The notes under the pieces were generated by a model that worked only from the letters and a program-made list of their open reading frames with translations, was not told the DNA's origin and searched no databases. The position numbers and the translations under genes were made by a program. A DNA stretch of 64,000 bases from contig JBITNC010000001.1 of NCBI GenBank assembly GCA_050084985.1, positions 203,112,001 to 203,176,000 of the forward strand, read 5' to 3'. Position 1 is the stretch's first letter, and each line of letters opens with the position of its first letter. The stretch is from Nageia nagi. Taxonomy: Eukaryota > Pinophyta. Below, in pieces: positions 46,681 to 58,459 of this stretch.

Positions 46681-47003
46681 TTAGCCACTTTTCTATATTA
46701 GCCATACCCAAGGAAGTCAATCTTTCCTTCATATGCACCATGGTCCTCTTCATAAGAATCCTTATAATTCAATACACATCCTTAAGGGTTACAACCATTT
46801 CACCTATAGGAAGATGAAATATATTGGTGATATTTGACCACCATTCAAATAGGAAAATCAACATTTATTTTTATACCTTCACATAGGGTACTTCTAGAAA
46901 ATACCCCACCCCAACATTTCTTAGGTTCATTAATACCTTCTGGTTATGATCCTCATACCATGTGTAGGTTATTTCCTAGACTTTTATTCATGGATCATGT
47001 ACC
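46681..47003 (-). pseudogene. Plant mobile domain (PMD) pseudogene, N-terminal part
   Basis: One minus-strand frame with three stops reads TYTWYEDHNQKVLMNLRNV, GVGYFLEVPYVKV, MLIFLFEWWSNITNIFHLP, IGEMVVTLKDVYxIIRILM and KERLTSLGMANIEKWL. FLxExWxPExxTFHLPxGEMTxTLxDVxxILxLP is the hallmark of the PMD (aminotransferase-like) domain. At 46681 the chromovirus interrupts it. Dropping the insertion continues the frame into IYLxGYHEGKKNTYIHKVVH at 17088 and below. PMD families include the MAIN/MAIL host proteins and many TE-borne copies; this one is decayed. Confidence 0.8.
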
Positions 47004-48525
47004 ATAATGTGTGAATGGGGCTATATCAATAAATAAACATGCATGTAAGTATGCATATATTCATATAAATTTTTTATTTTGCAAATTGATTTATATTTAT
47101 AAAATCATAAATGGCATAAACATAATCACACAAAAGAACCATATTGTTGATTACTCAATGTTGGTATTGGGTACATAATAGCCATAGCTAATGCTACTCA
47201 TCCTTCATGATACATGCATTAAACTTACATTACACATTATACATATTAAAACAATATTGAATTAAAAACCTCATGCAAAATAAATACACATGGAGACAAA
47301 AATATTGATTTCTTAAGGAGTTAGACTTTATTAAACTTTAAATAAAAAATAAACCATAAATTTTGAAATAAACCTTATTTTCAACAAGAAATAAGGTACA
47401 ATGAACACATATAAGGTATTTAGAACTTACCACATGATACTAATCTAGGTTAAATCACAAAACATAAGGCATGTGATCATCTTGCTCCATAATTTTGACC
47501 TCCATAGCCTCTACTAGGTCACTAATGAATCACAAATTATCAAAAGTTCCAAGAATACCTCAAAATACCTTACATATCCTTCTCACAAACAAAAAATAAC
47601 TAAAAGTGGTAAATAAAAATGAATTTACACTAATTAAATCTCAAAATAAGATACACATTTTGAGACATATTCATTTTTTGTGATAAATGATTGATATTTT
47701 CCTTAAGAATGCTTTAGTGACATATCCATTGCAAGAAATGGTGGTTAGCATAAAATTTAATAAAAATACCTTAAAATAATTAGTTCCAATGTTGAGGGTA
47801 GTGATAGCACTGATAGGTAAGTATCCATGATAAGTAATTTCTCTAAGTTCTTAAGATATCCATAGAGAGTTGCTTTAGTTTTATCACATAGTTAAATGAT
47901 ATGATCATATGTCAAAAGTGCATCAAGGTTGTAAATATTCCTCAACACTAGTGATGGGAGAAAAAAATTGTAAATTTAATATTTTTCAAAGGAAAATACC
48001 TAGGGGCATGCCTCCAAGAAACTAAAAAGGGAGTATTGTTTACTTTATATCTCTATATTTATATTTCCTTAAGTACACTACTATGCTTTCACATTTGCAT
48101 ATGATGTTCAAGGATTATATCCTTAAATACTTTCCTAAGTAAAAAGTGTAATGTTTATTTTATTTATGATTATTTTATCATTGATAAATATATGTATAAT
48201 TAAATCTTGCATGTTTTATGATCAAGTTTCTTTCATTAATGATTTTTATGTCAATGAAAAATAAATAGATAATAAAAGCTTTTATTTCCTACGTAAATTG
48301 CTATCTCAGATATTACAATGTTTCTTTCATTTATTTTCCTATATCACTTATATATATTTAGATGATGAAATATTACTATGAGTTTCTTTCATTTACAATG
48401 CTTATACCAAAGAAAAACCTATGTAAAATAAAAGCTTATGTTTTCTATTATTTTAACATTTTTTGCTTACATCCTTTGTTGGTTAGGAAATAATTAACCA
48501 CCAATAGTGTGTACACATCTTCCCA
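47004..48525. other. No gene seen
   Basis: AT-rich DNA, stop-dense in all frames, without a recognisable domain or long internal repeat. Confidence 0.5.
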
Positions 48526-48790
48526 ATAGTATATAATGTAAAGGATCCCCATAATGGCATAGTTCATTATGATGAATCCTAATAGTATCTATGGTAAAGG
48601 ATACCCATAATTACATAGTTCATTATGATGAAACTACATATATTTTATGAACACCTTTATTAGTTAGGTTGTTAACCATCACCTTTATGATCACCTTTAT
48701 TGGTTGGGTTTTAACTAACCATCAATATGTTTATTTTATGATCATATTTTTTGGTTGGGTTATTAACCATCATTATGATTTTTGTTATGA
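48526..48790 (+). repeat. Two adjacent short tandem repeats
   Basis: A 56-bp unit (AAAGGATCCCCATAATGGCA / AAAGGATACCCATAATTACA, both followed by TAGTTCATTATGATGAA) is present twice at 48526-48638. Next to it GGTTGGGTTATTAACCATCA-like words occur at about 48490, 48664, 48702 and 48752, each able to form a short GGTT/AACC stem. A related GGTTGGGGGAAAAATTAGCC lies at 57265. Confidence 0.75.
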
Positions 48791-49550
48791 TCACTTTTTA
48801 TATTTTCTTTCATTAATAAATCTTGTATGAATGCAAAGTTACTAGGTATTATATTTGTTTCATCTTTTCTCTTAAATGCTTATTTTTGGAAGGTAAAAAA
48901 AAATAATGCTCTTATGATATTTGGAGGTTATTTATATTTTTTTATAAGCTATTTGTAATTTCTTCTTGATTTCCACTCTAATAAAAAAATAATACAAAGA
49001 GGGTAAAAACACATCACTAATAAATTGTTGACTCTATAAAAATCCAAGAAAAAACTAGGAAGTTTATTTTTCTCTTCTCTTTATTTTGCAAGTATTAATT
49101 TTAGTTTGCATCATTAAAACTTGTAAAGGGAGGCATGTTTTTTCATATAATTTAGCATCCTTTTTAGGCCAAAATACATGTCACATAATCCACACTATGT
49201 TATGATCAATATGATGTTATATTACATTTCTAATATCACTTACAATTTACCTAAGTTATTGAGAAGAAGAATCTTACTTTATTGATTAAAAATGAAATAT
49301 TTACATACATATATAGGTTTTGGATAAACCAAAAATTTGAATCGCCTAAAAATAACCTCAAGTTGTATAAACTCAACTAGTTACAATCCAATCTTGTAAA
49401 AGCATAAATCTAAAAGTTCTAAAATTATCCTAACATATTAGACAACAACTACGTAAAATAAACACTCAAAATAGAAACTCCTAAAACTAATCTATGAGAA
49501 AAAATATCATCTAACCATTCTAAACATTCACTTTTTTGAAACATAATCAC
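48791..49550. other. No gene seen
   Basis: AT-rich, no coding motif recognised. Confidence 0.5.
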
Positions 49551-49840
49551 ATTTAGTATAAAATGTGGTAAGTGGGTGTGTCTTTGGGAAAAAATTTGAT
49601 AGTTAATCAAAAAATAGCTAAGATGATAGTCAAATATTTAACAAAGATAGGTATACATATACTCATTGGAAAGGAATCATCAATCACTATCCAATGCAAA
49701 ATAAATCAACTCAATATGACATATCTACAAAAATTTATGCATTCTCAAAGATGATTGATCTTTTAAGCAAGTTTAGTGGATAGATAATTGGTTTGGTATT
49801 GAAATTTGAATTATCTTTAATTGAGCTCAAGTTAGAACAT
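49551..49840 (+). repeat. Direct repeat, left copy, flanking an unidentified gene remnant
   Basis: The 3' part (TCTCAAAGATGATTGATCTT, then TTGAGCTCAAGTT) is clearly repeated at 50978-51270; the 5' part is more diverged. Period about 1415 bp. Confidence 0.6.
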
Positions 49841-49866
49841 TGTCCCCCTTGATGCTAAAGGGAATG

Positions 49867-50960
49867 TTATAGGAATCTATAAGCAGAAAAAACTTGGAAG
49901 AAACTTAATTTCTTTAATTTCCTCCAATCTTTCAATAAGAAATCAAAGAACTCAAAATTTTTACATCGGAACTCCTTCCACGGGATCTCATCCATATCAA
50001 ATACTTCTCCTTCTTGTAGATAATTGAGTGCCTTATTTTTATGAGAAACTCCCTCTTCATCAAAATTCTTCTCAAATTTGGTTTTCAATAACCACTCTTT
50101 ATCTCTATTATTTTTAAACCATCGCTCTACATTTTCATCATGCTTTTTAAACTATGTTTTGGCTAATACTCTTTCTCTATAAGAAGAGTATTTACAATCA
50201 TTAAACATATAATAAAGATTATTAAACCATATTACTATCTCACATATCTCCAAATAAAAAATCAACACAAATATGGCCATATATTAACCAATTACATTTG
50301 CAACCTCACATGTAAAATCACTCAAATGTATAATCATATAATGATTATTCTTCACACAAATCTTAGAAAATTAATTCTTCTAAGGATTTTTAAACCACTT
50401 TTCTTTCCATCATTTGAGTTTAAGTAACCCAAGCTATCCATCATTATCTTCTACCAAGCAAGAAATCAACACAAATATGGCCATATAATGATCAATTACA
50501 TATTCAACCTTACATATAAAATTGCTCAAATATACAATCATTTAATGACTATCCTTCAAATAAATATCAACACATTCCTTCTTCCAAGGATTTATAAACC
50601 ACTCTTGGTTTCCATCATCTGAGATTAAGTGACTCAAGCTCTCCATCATTTATTCTCCCAAGGAAGACTTTTTATTAATGTTGTATCCATTAGATAATCT
50701 TCAAGTAATGCCTTGATAATACATTCACCATATTATTCATTTTTAGTAGCCTTAGAGCTATAATTTAAGCATCTATTCAAAAAATAATCATCAATATCAT
50801 TAGTTAATAAATCCAAGAATAAGAAATCATCACCTATAATGATGCTTTAGTGATAAGGATCCTATGTTTCTTTTGAAGAAACTATGTATTCAATCATATT
50901 AAGGAACTCCCATATACTTTATATCATACTTTCCAATGTGCCATGCTATTATACATTTAA
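49867..50960 (-). pseudogene. Unidentified degenerate gene with ~68-residue tandem repeats
   Basis: On the minus strand a single frame runs from about 50648 to 49867 with about five stops. A repeat is seen twice, 204 bp (68 codons) apart. Copy one has EWFINPWKKECVDIYLKDSH, MIVYLSNFICKVEYVIDHYM and AIFVLISCLVEDNDG. Copy two has KWFKNP, KICVKNNHYMIIHLSDFTCE, VANVIG and YMAIFVLIFYLEICE. The C-terminus is a clean 73-codon run (KFEKNFDEEGVSHKNKALNY, EVFDMDEIPWKEFRCKNFEF) ending at 49867. Upstream, in another frame, SIIIGDDFLFLDLLTNDIDD, RCLNYSSKATKNE and IIKALLEDYLMD suggest more coding to about 50960. Conservation of a frame across both repeat copies argues for real ancestral coding. I recognise no family. 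A host gene or a TE ORF is possible. Confidence 0.5.
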
Positions 50961-50977
50961 CATACTCATTATAAATG

Positions 50978-51270
50978 CGATAGCAAGGTATAAAAAGCAA
51001 TAGGGGGCACGTCTCTAGGCATATACTAAATTGTTGATAAAAAAAATTGGGATGATGATTTAGCCTTCAAAAATAGTATAAATGCATGTACTCATTTAAA
51101 AGATATTATTGAGCATTATATAATGTAAAAATAAATAACTCAATTGGATATATATATAAAATTTATTCCTTCTCAAATATGATTGATCTTTTTAGCAAGT
51201 CTAGTGATAGACAATTTGTTTGATCTTTAACTTTGAATGGTATTTGATTGAGCTCAAGTTTTAATAATTA
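50978..51270 (+). repeat. Direct repeat, right copy
   Basis: TCTCAAATATGATTGATCTT, GTGATAGACAATTTGTTTG and TTGAGCTCAAGTTTT match 49741-49835, with weaker similarity upstream. Confidence 0.6.
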
Positions 51271-52438
51271 CTTCTCATGTGTAATTATCCTATTTTGTAC
51301 ATTAAACCTCAAACATTTATGCTAGCATACAAATATTTATATAGGTATATTATTAAACTTATAAATTGATAATTATATTTGTAAAAATTTCATCTCGATA
51401 GGACTATGTGTAGACTCTAAGTTATTATTTACTATAATAAATACAATAAACATAAATCTACAATATATAGTGTAAATAATATATCTAGGATATCTAAATA
51501 AAACCAATAAAGTGTGCACCTAATTATTATAGGTAATTCATAAGGTATAGCAAGGGAACACAAAGTAATAGATCAAATTAAGGATGAACTTGATGATGAT
51601 ATTCAATTATGTCAATACCCTATAGCTTCATAGCTTCATAGCATTAGTAATCATGAAATTGGTAGCATACAAACCTCACAATGTCAATACCCTAAAATCT
51701 ATAGAATTAGATCACGCATAAAGTATAGCATTAACAGAATCTTAGAGCATAACAAATCCTTAAATAGGTAGTAACTAGAGATATTATGAGTGTAATATGA
51801 TTGATGTATGGATAACCACCAATCAGAGAGATTTGATAGGGTTTATTGTATTGCACATCTCCATTTATATTTGCAAGGAAAAAAGAGATAGTGAGAGCCA
51901 AATTTATAATAATAATAATCATTTCAATAGAATTATATAATAACATGCAATATGAATGATATTTTCAAGATAATTCTAGTTATAAACATGATTAAGAGAT
52001 ATTAGCATTGATTAGCATATGTTTAGCATTTAATTATCATATTAGGCTTGACATTATATACATTTAAATTATTTAAATAATATATAGCATAGATACTTTA
52101 AAATATTATATATTAATAAATAATAAATCATTTTTAGTCATCTACATTTTCCTCCTATTTGAATATGTAATGAAAAGCATTGAAATTGCATAATCAAAAG
52201 AATGAAAGAGAAATGTAGAAAAATTTTCAATAGAATTTAAAGAGCACTTACCTAAATGGTTTTTGAACATCATTAACTTGTTTCCCCCTTCATGTCCCTT
52301 TTTACTTGATTTCCCTACAAAATATCCATGAATGGGGAAGTTAAGGCAAAAATATAATGAGATATAGCCTACAAAATATGAAAGAAACATACCTACATAG
52401 ATCATATATTTTAAAGTAATATGGCATTATAAAATTAA
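51271..52438. other. No gene seen
   Basis: AT-rich DNA. Small local duplications occur only (CATAGCTTCATAGCTTCATA at about 51620). Confidence 0.5.
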
Positions 52439-52606
52439 ATATATAACATGACATGATATAACATAACATAACATAATATAACATGACATAACATGATATA
52501 ATATAACAAAATATAACATGGTATAACATAACATAACATGATATAACATAACATGACATGACATAACATGATATAACAAAACATGATATGATATAATATG
52601 AAACAA
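52439..52606. repeat. Minisatellite of ACATA/ACATG pentamers
   Basis: About 165 bp made of ATAAC, ATGAC and ATGAT-type 5-mers (ACATAACATAACATGATATA and variants). Long open frames on the minus strand here are by-products of the repeat. Confidence 0.93.
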
Positions 52607-52678
52607 AAATTTGCTTATGTCCCCAAGAAAGTTGGTGCTTTTTAATCCAAAGCATTAAAGATGTTCAGATCCAAAAAA

Positions 52679-52766
52679 TGTAGGTTTCTTATACTCCTAA
52701 GAAAAAGGGATGCTCAAACTAAGGCATGTAGGTTGCTTACACTCTTAAGCAAAAAGGGGTGCTCTA
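52679..52766 (+). repeat. 47-bp tandem duplication
   Basis: ATGTAGGTTTCTTATACTCC and ATGTAGGTTGCTTACACTCT, each followed by TAAGxAAAAxGGGxTGCTC, occur 47 bp apart. Confidence 0.85.
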
Positions 52767-53731
52767 TTTCCTAATTATATGGATGAATATGACCTTCATT
52801 TGTTATTTAGGAGATGAAAAATTCATTTTAATTATATTTATAGAATTACTTTAACATTTATGTTCATTTATTTTGAATACATCATGAGTAGAACATATAT
52901 TGTATTTCAATTATACTCATGAATAAATCATATGATAAATATAAGAAACTATGCCAAATTTTTAGAGAATAAATATAGATGTTATATAGTATGAATGCTC
53001 TAAATCTCATACATATTAAAAATATGGTGATATTTGAGATAAATACTTTACTTTTACTTACTTGAGTTCCCCTAGAATGGGAAATTTTAAAATATTTTGC
53101 ATGATGTTGGTATCATAAATACTATACTTTCACATGCTCTATTTTTCGTAATTGAATTTTTCCTATCTTTGATTCTAAGTTCTAAATTTTTACCTTCTGA
53201 ATTTGACATCTAATTTATATCATGACCTAGCTAAAAACTCATACTAACACTAGCTAGAATTTAACTATTGAAAATTGAAACTACCCCCAGTTAAGACTAT
53301 ATCCACTTTACTTTTATTCACATACTTTTTCACATGCTGATCCTTCTTGTTTGTATTTTTGTTTTGAATTTTTTTATGAAATGCAACTATTATGGGATCC
53401 AGTAACTAGATACAAGATTATTCTATACATAAGATATTTAATTAACATGGAAAATTTAATAATCTTGATGAGAGATAAATATAAATAAAGTTTGATTAAA
53501 TAAGAAGACATGATGAAATGATGAGGATGAAAAAGATGCAAAAAAAAGAAGCAATAGAATATGATTGAAAAGATGAAGATGCGAAGATAGAAGAACTACA
53601 AAACTTGATGAGATTTACCATGGTAACCACATACATGCAAGGGATTGAATTAAATGATATGTAACCTATAAGTGTATTTTAATATGATAATGCAAGCCTA
53701 TATGATATTCAAAATTATATACTATAGTACA

Positions 53732-53992
53732 CTAGAGAGTGGTGGAATCACCACCATGATTATCACTATATTTTTTCATAATAATTTGATATTCTTTCAT
53801 TGCACTTTCTTTACCTTAAGTTGTTTCTCTCTTAATAATATCAATCAATTCAATTTGTGCAAGCTCATATAATTCACTAAACATACCATTTTTCAAACAA
53901 CAATTAAGGAGTTCAATCTTAAATTAATACTTTTCAAAAAGCCAATCTTTTTGCATTATATACTCTTGTAACAAAATCTTAATTAAATTCAT
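53732..53992 (-). pseudogene. Unrecognised 87-codon coding-like segment with two stops
   Basis: The minus-strand frame reads MNLIKILLQEYIMQKDWLFE, KY-stop-FKIELLNCCLKNGMFSEL, YELAQIELIDIIKRETT-stop and AMKEYQIIMKKYSDNH. Composition is protein-like (charged, amphipathic helical), unlike the surrounding low-complexity frames, but no family is recognised. It could be chance. Confidence 0.25.
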
Positions 53993-54079
53993 ATTTTTGG
54001 GGTCATTTGATTGTATATTTACTTCTTCTTTATTGCCTTACCATTTTATGTTTGATTTATTAGGCCCATTACTTAAGTC

Positions 54080-54470
54080 TAATTTTAAAATACTATAAAT
54101 TAACTATTAGATTTAAATGTAATACTATGGTTTCGTATTTGAATAACTCCCATGGTAAACAAACTTCCATGGCAATTTTGTAACTTCTCTTTCAGTTTTA
54201 TCTCCCTTGTTATTTAATGCAATACCTTTATTGTCAATGGGAGGTGGTTTCTAGTTTAATATTGCAAGGGTTGAAGCTTTGAAAAAATGGATTGAAGAAG
54301 TTTAGAGTTTCTACAAATTTGCATAGGTGCACTTGATTTTAATTATTGAATTACAAATTTTTGGTATTTAGGAATAAAATTAATGTAGCACACATAATAA
54401 ATAATTTGATCCTCACTTATTTTTAAATTAAAAAAAAAAATATTCTATGTTATTTTGAAGTTTACATTTT
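54080..54470 (+). repeat. Left arm of a 2.6-kb inverted repeat
   Basis: TATTTGAATAACTCCCATGG, GCAAGGGTTGAAGCTTTG, ATTGAAGAAGTTT and TAGCACACATAATAAATAAT recur in reverse complement at 56285-56690. The similarity spans almost 400 bp with small gaps. Confidence 0.9.
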
Positions 54471-56284
54471 ATTGGATTTTTGTATTTAACCAACTTGAAA
54501 ATCTTCATTAGAGCATGCAAACCTTAGATAGTACTTAAAAAATAGTCTATGAGAAACCCATAATGTGGTTATAATTATTTGTAAAAAAAATTCATACAGA
54601 GGAAGATCTCGATTCTTGTAGCTAAGTCTTTGTAGTTTTTAAAAAGTTGAAAAATGTGTATGAATTTTAATATTTTATAAAAGTAAACTTTAGGATATGT
54701 TTTCATGAAAAGGTTTAATTATAAAGTTAAATTATGAATACTCAAATATTATATAATTAATTTAAATATCAAATGGAAGATTTGTTATTTGGAATAATTT
54801 AAATACTAAAAAAAATTTATATTATATGGATAAATAAAATATTTGAGTGAAAAAAAATTTATTAAAAGTTCTAATAAATAATATTTTAAGTTAGATTATA
54901 ACTTAAAGTATTTAGAACTTAAATTTTGGTTTATTAAGACTAGAAAATTTCAAATGTTTATTTATATACAAATATTGATAATAAATATTTGGGAAAGAAT
55001 TTATTATCAATTAATAATATTTATATTAAGACTATTATAAGTTATAGGTGAAGGATTGGTAGTAAATTCTTTGTAACTAAAATAATAATAATATAAGAAG
55101 AGAAAAGTGTCCTTATGTAAGAGATTCTCTTATTGAATTCTATTCATTACAAAATTAAAATGATATCTTTTTAATCAAGCTTTGATTTTAAAGGATGTGT
55201 CCAAATAATTATATGATTGAAGGGATCTCTTCAATATGTATCATTATTGAATTCTTTATGCAAGTATTCGTAAAGAATGATTTGATGGATGTATTTATAT
55301 TGAAATAATGAGATGTATTCATTAGCATAGGGGAGTATGCTAGTGAAGATAGGTCCTAGATTATTAAATAATATTTATGTAATATGAATAAAGAGACATC
55401 TTGGCTATAATATTATGAGTTCAGAAATTAGTGATGTTGATCCCATAGTTTGTAAATGATTATTATTCATGCTTGGATAATGTCTATGGATTATTTATAA
55501 GTTAAATTGTATGAATACATAATATTGCATCGAGGGAAACTATATATGCATCTCATTTTAAAGAGTTATTTATGATCCCAAAAACTCTAATTACATCATA
55601 ATTTGGACAATAGGACTAGATTGAAATGAGGAAGATGGATAATTACTAATGAATACCTTATTATGTAAATATTTATATTCAATATAAATGAGTTAGGATT
55701 GGTATATTGAATTGTAAACATGGAAAGATTTATTTTGTATAATTTATCCTTACCCAAGATACAAATTTATAAATATCACTTTTATAAAAATCAACTTTGT
55801 TAATCTTAGGATGATTTCATGCCAACTTTAAAAGATATTCTAAATCTAATCAAACCATATTTTTAGAGTCATATAGGCATCATGATATATTTATCCTAAA
55901 TTATTCACTTCAGCTAAATAGATGAACTTTACCAAATTAATCATAAAAAGAATGTAAAAATAATACTATATCTTAGTCTATATTAAGTCACATATATTTC
56001 ACAAACATCTATTTCAAACTATGCAAATATGAAGTCCACATGTGTCAAACAAAATAATAATATCATATCCATGATATTCATTAATAAATATATTATAATA
56101 TTTTCTAAACACACCAACATTTCATATAAATAATCACAAACATAATCATTTCATACACTTCCTCTTTATGAAAAAAATCATAAATAATTGTAACCATATT
56201 ATGGGTTTTTTATAAGATTTATTTTGAACTACTAATCCAAGGTTTTCATGTTCTAATAAATATTTTCAAGTTAATTAAATTTAA
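54471..56284. other. Spacer of the inverted repeat; no gene seen
   Basis: About 1.8 kb of AT-rich, stop-dense DNA without recognisable transposase motifs. Confidence 0.5.
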
Positions 56285-56690
56285 AAAGAAAATAGAGTAT
56301 GAACTTTAAAATAACATAGCATATTTTTTTAGATTTGAAAATAAATAAACATCAAATTATTTCTTATGTGTGCTATATTAATTTTATTTATAAACAAAAA
56401 AAATTTAGTTCAATAATTAAAAAGAACTACACCTCTATAAACTTGGAGAAACCCCAAACTTCTTCAATACATTTTTCCAAAGCTTCAACCCTTGCAATCT
56501 TTAACCAAAACCTACCTCCCACTAATAATAGAGGTACTACATTAAATAGCAAGGGATATGGAACTATAAGAGAGGTTGTAAAATTGTAATGGAAGTTGCT
56601 TTACCATGGGAGTTATTCAAATATGCAACCATATTATTACATTTAAATCTAATAGCTAATAACATAGTATTTAAAAAATATATACCTATT
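56285..56690 (-). repeat. Right arm of the 2.6-kb inverted repeat
   Basis: Reverse complement of 54080-54470, with CAAAGCTTCAACCCTTGC and CCATGGGAGTTATTCAAATA as anchors. The 84-codon plus-strand frame here is a product of this arm, not a gene. Confidence 0.9.
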
Positions 56691-58349
56691 TTAAAATAAA
56701 AAATAAGCTAAAGGTCTATATACCAACATATCCTATATATATTTTTAATTTATAAATATTATCTATTTTAATTATTAATATATTTAACATATTTACTAGA
56801 TGTATTTAATCAAAACGTTGAATAATCTATATACCATATAATCAACACATCTGAAATATTCAAATAAAATAAAATTTTATTAATATTATTCTATAATAAT
56901 AATAATATATTTACAAGTATATAGTTATTATTTATTAAGAATCCTCATATAATAAATAATAATATAATCTTTAATAAAATATTATCAAATATTTTAATAT
57001 TATCTTAACATTCAAATATTATTAATACCCCTTATTAATAATATTTGCTCATAAATTAATTTACAAAAATACAATAACAAGCATCATTGCATAAATAAAC
57101 TTATATTTTCTTATTATCTTGTAGGTAAGGTATAACATTAGTCAAAGATTCAAAACAAACATAAATCTTCAATGCAAATTCAAAAGCTAATAGGAATGGT
57201 TTGCTAAATTGGTCCATGATAGGAGTTTAATTAATGTTCACTTAATTATCATCCCCTTTATTGGTTGGGGGAAAAATTAGCCATCATCATTTTATGTTCT
57301 TTTGTAAATTCTATCCAAAAATTGTCCATAAAAAGTGTCAAAAAAAGTTTTCAAAAGTTGTCAAGATATTGCAAAAGCTATCTTAGTCTAAAAAAGCTAA
57401 AATATTAGTTTATAAATGGAATAGTTCATCTCAAAATGATTAAATCAGTATAACAATCTTGAAAGATAAAAATTAGCCTAATTTCATAAAGGAAGATTAG
57501 CATAAATGGTGCTAATAATGCTATCATAGGAATGCATGACTACATCTAAGTGCATATTTGGATATATCTTAAAAAGTTATACAATTTAAAAAAAATTATA
57601 TTAAAACTTCTCACGATTCAAAACATATGGCTAATCTAAGTTTTAAGTTTTGAAAAGTAACAAAAGTGAAAATCATGTTTGTTTGAGCTCCTATATCAAT
57701 CATTATTGCTCAAAATTTTCTCTATATTATCATATAAATCTTAATTTCATTTTCATAGAGCAAAAGAATCTTAATTTTCTCAAATCTAATATATTTTACA
57801 AAAATTATGCTTCTTGGAAAAATTTGATAGTTTTATGACAATCACATATTTACAAGAATTGGATAATCATGAACCAAGAGGACTAAAAACATGAACAAAG
57901 AAAATCAAAAAGGATAAATTTAAATATAATTATGATATCATATTCATGTATGTATTATGATCATTTTTTCTTATATTTGTATATAATTCCAAGTTATTTC
58001 AATTTCCTAAAGTTATCAAGAAGTTGCAATAGAGCCAAAAGTGTAAGTTTTTATTTCAAAGTACCAATATTAATGAAAATCAGGTATGAATACATATTTT
58101 TAATATATCAATCATTATTTTTAAATTCTCTTTTCATATATACTTACTTATGATAAAATCAAAAATTTATGATAGAATGGGGATAACCAAGTTGTGTTAG
58201 TATAGAGAGATTATCATTATTATCAACATAGTGAGAAGCATGTTAGGTGTGGAGATTGAGGCTACCAAATGGATATTGAGGCTACTATATGGATATTTAG
58301 GTCTATTAGGTGATTTAACATGTGTTGGGTATGATCATATTGTTTTTGG
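56691..58349. other. No gene seen
   Basis: AT-rich DNA; small open frames at 57650-58153 show no family motif. Confidence 0.5.
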
Positions 58350-58459
58350 GTGTTTACTAATGCTTCCAAGTATTTACTAGTGTTACTAGGTGTTTATCAT
58401 TGGTACCAAGTATTTATCATGGTTGCTAGTTGTTGCTAGGTGTTTATTAGGGTTACCAG
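58350..58459 (+). repeat. 20-bp minisatellite, five copies
   Basis: GTGTTTACTAATGCTTCCAA (58350), GTATTTACTAGTGTTACTAG (58370), GTGTTTATCATTGGTACCAA (58390), GTATTTATCATGGTTGCTAG (58410), a 10-bp half unit, then GTGTTTATTAGGGTTACCAG (58440). The register is exact apart from the half unit. Confidence 0.95.

Noticed and set aside
52341-52655. 104-codon minus-strand open frame rich in Cys, Tyr and Val
   Set aside because: It is the translation of the ACATA/ACATG minisatellite and has no protein character beyond the repeat.
56335-56589. 84-codon plus-strand open frame
   Set aside because: It lies within the right arm of the inverted repeat, and the matching frame in the left arm is broken.
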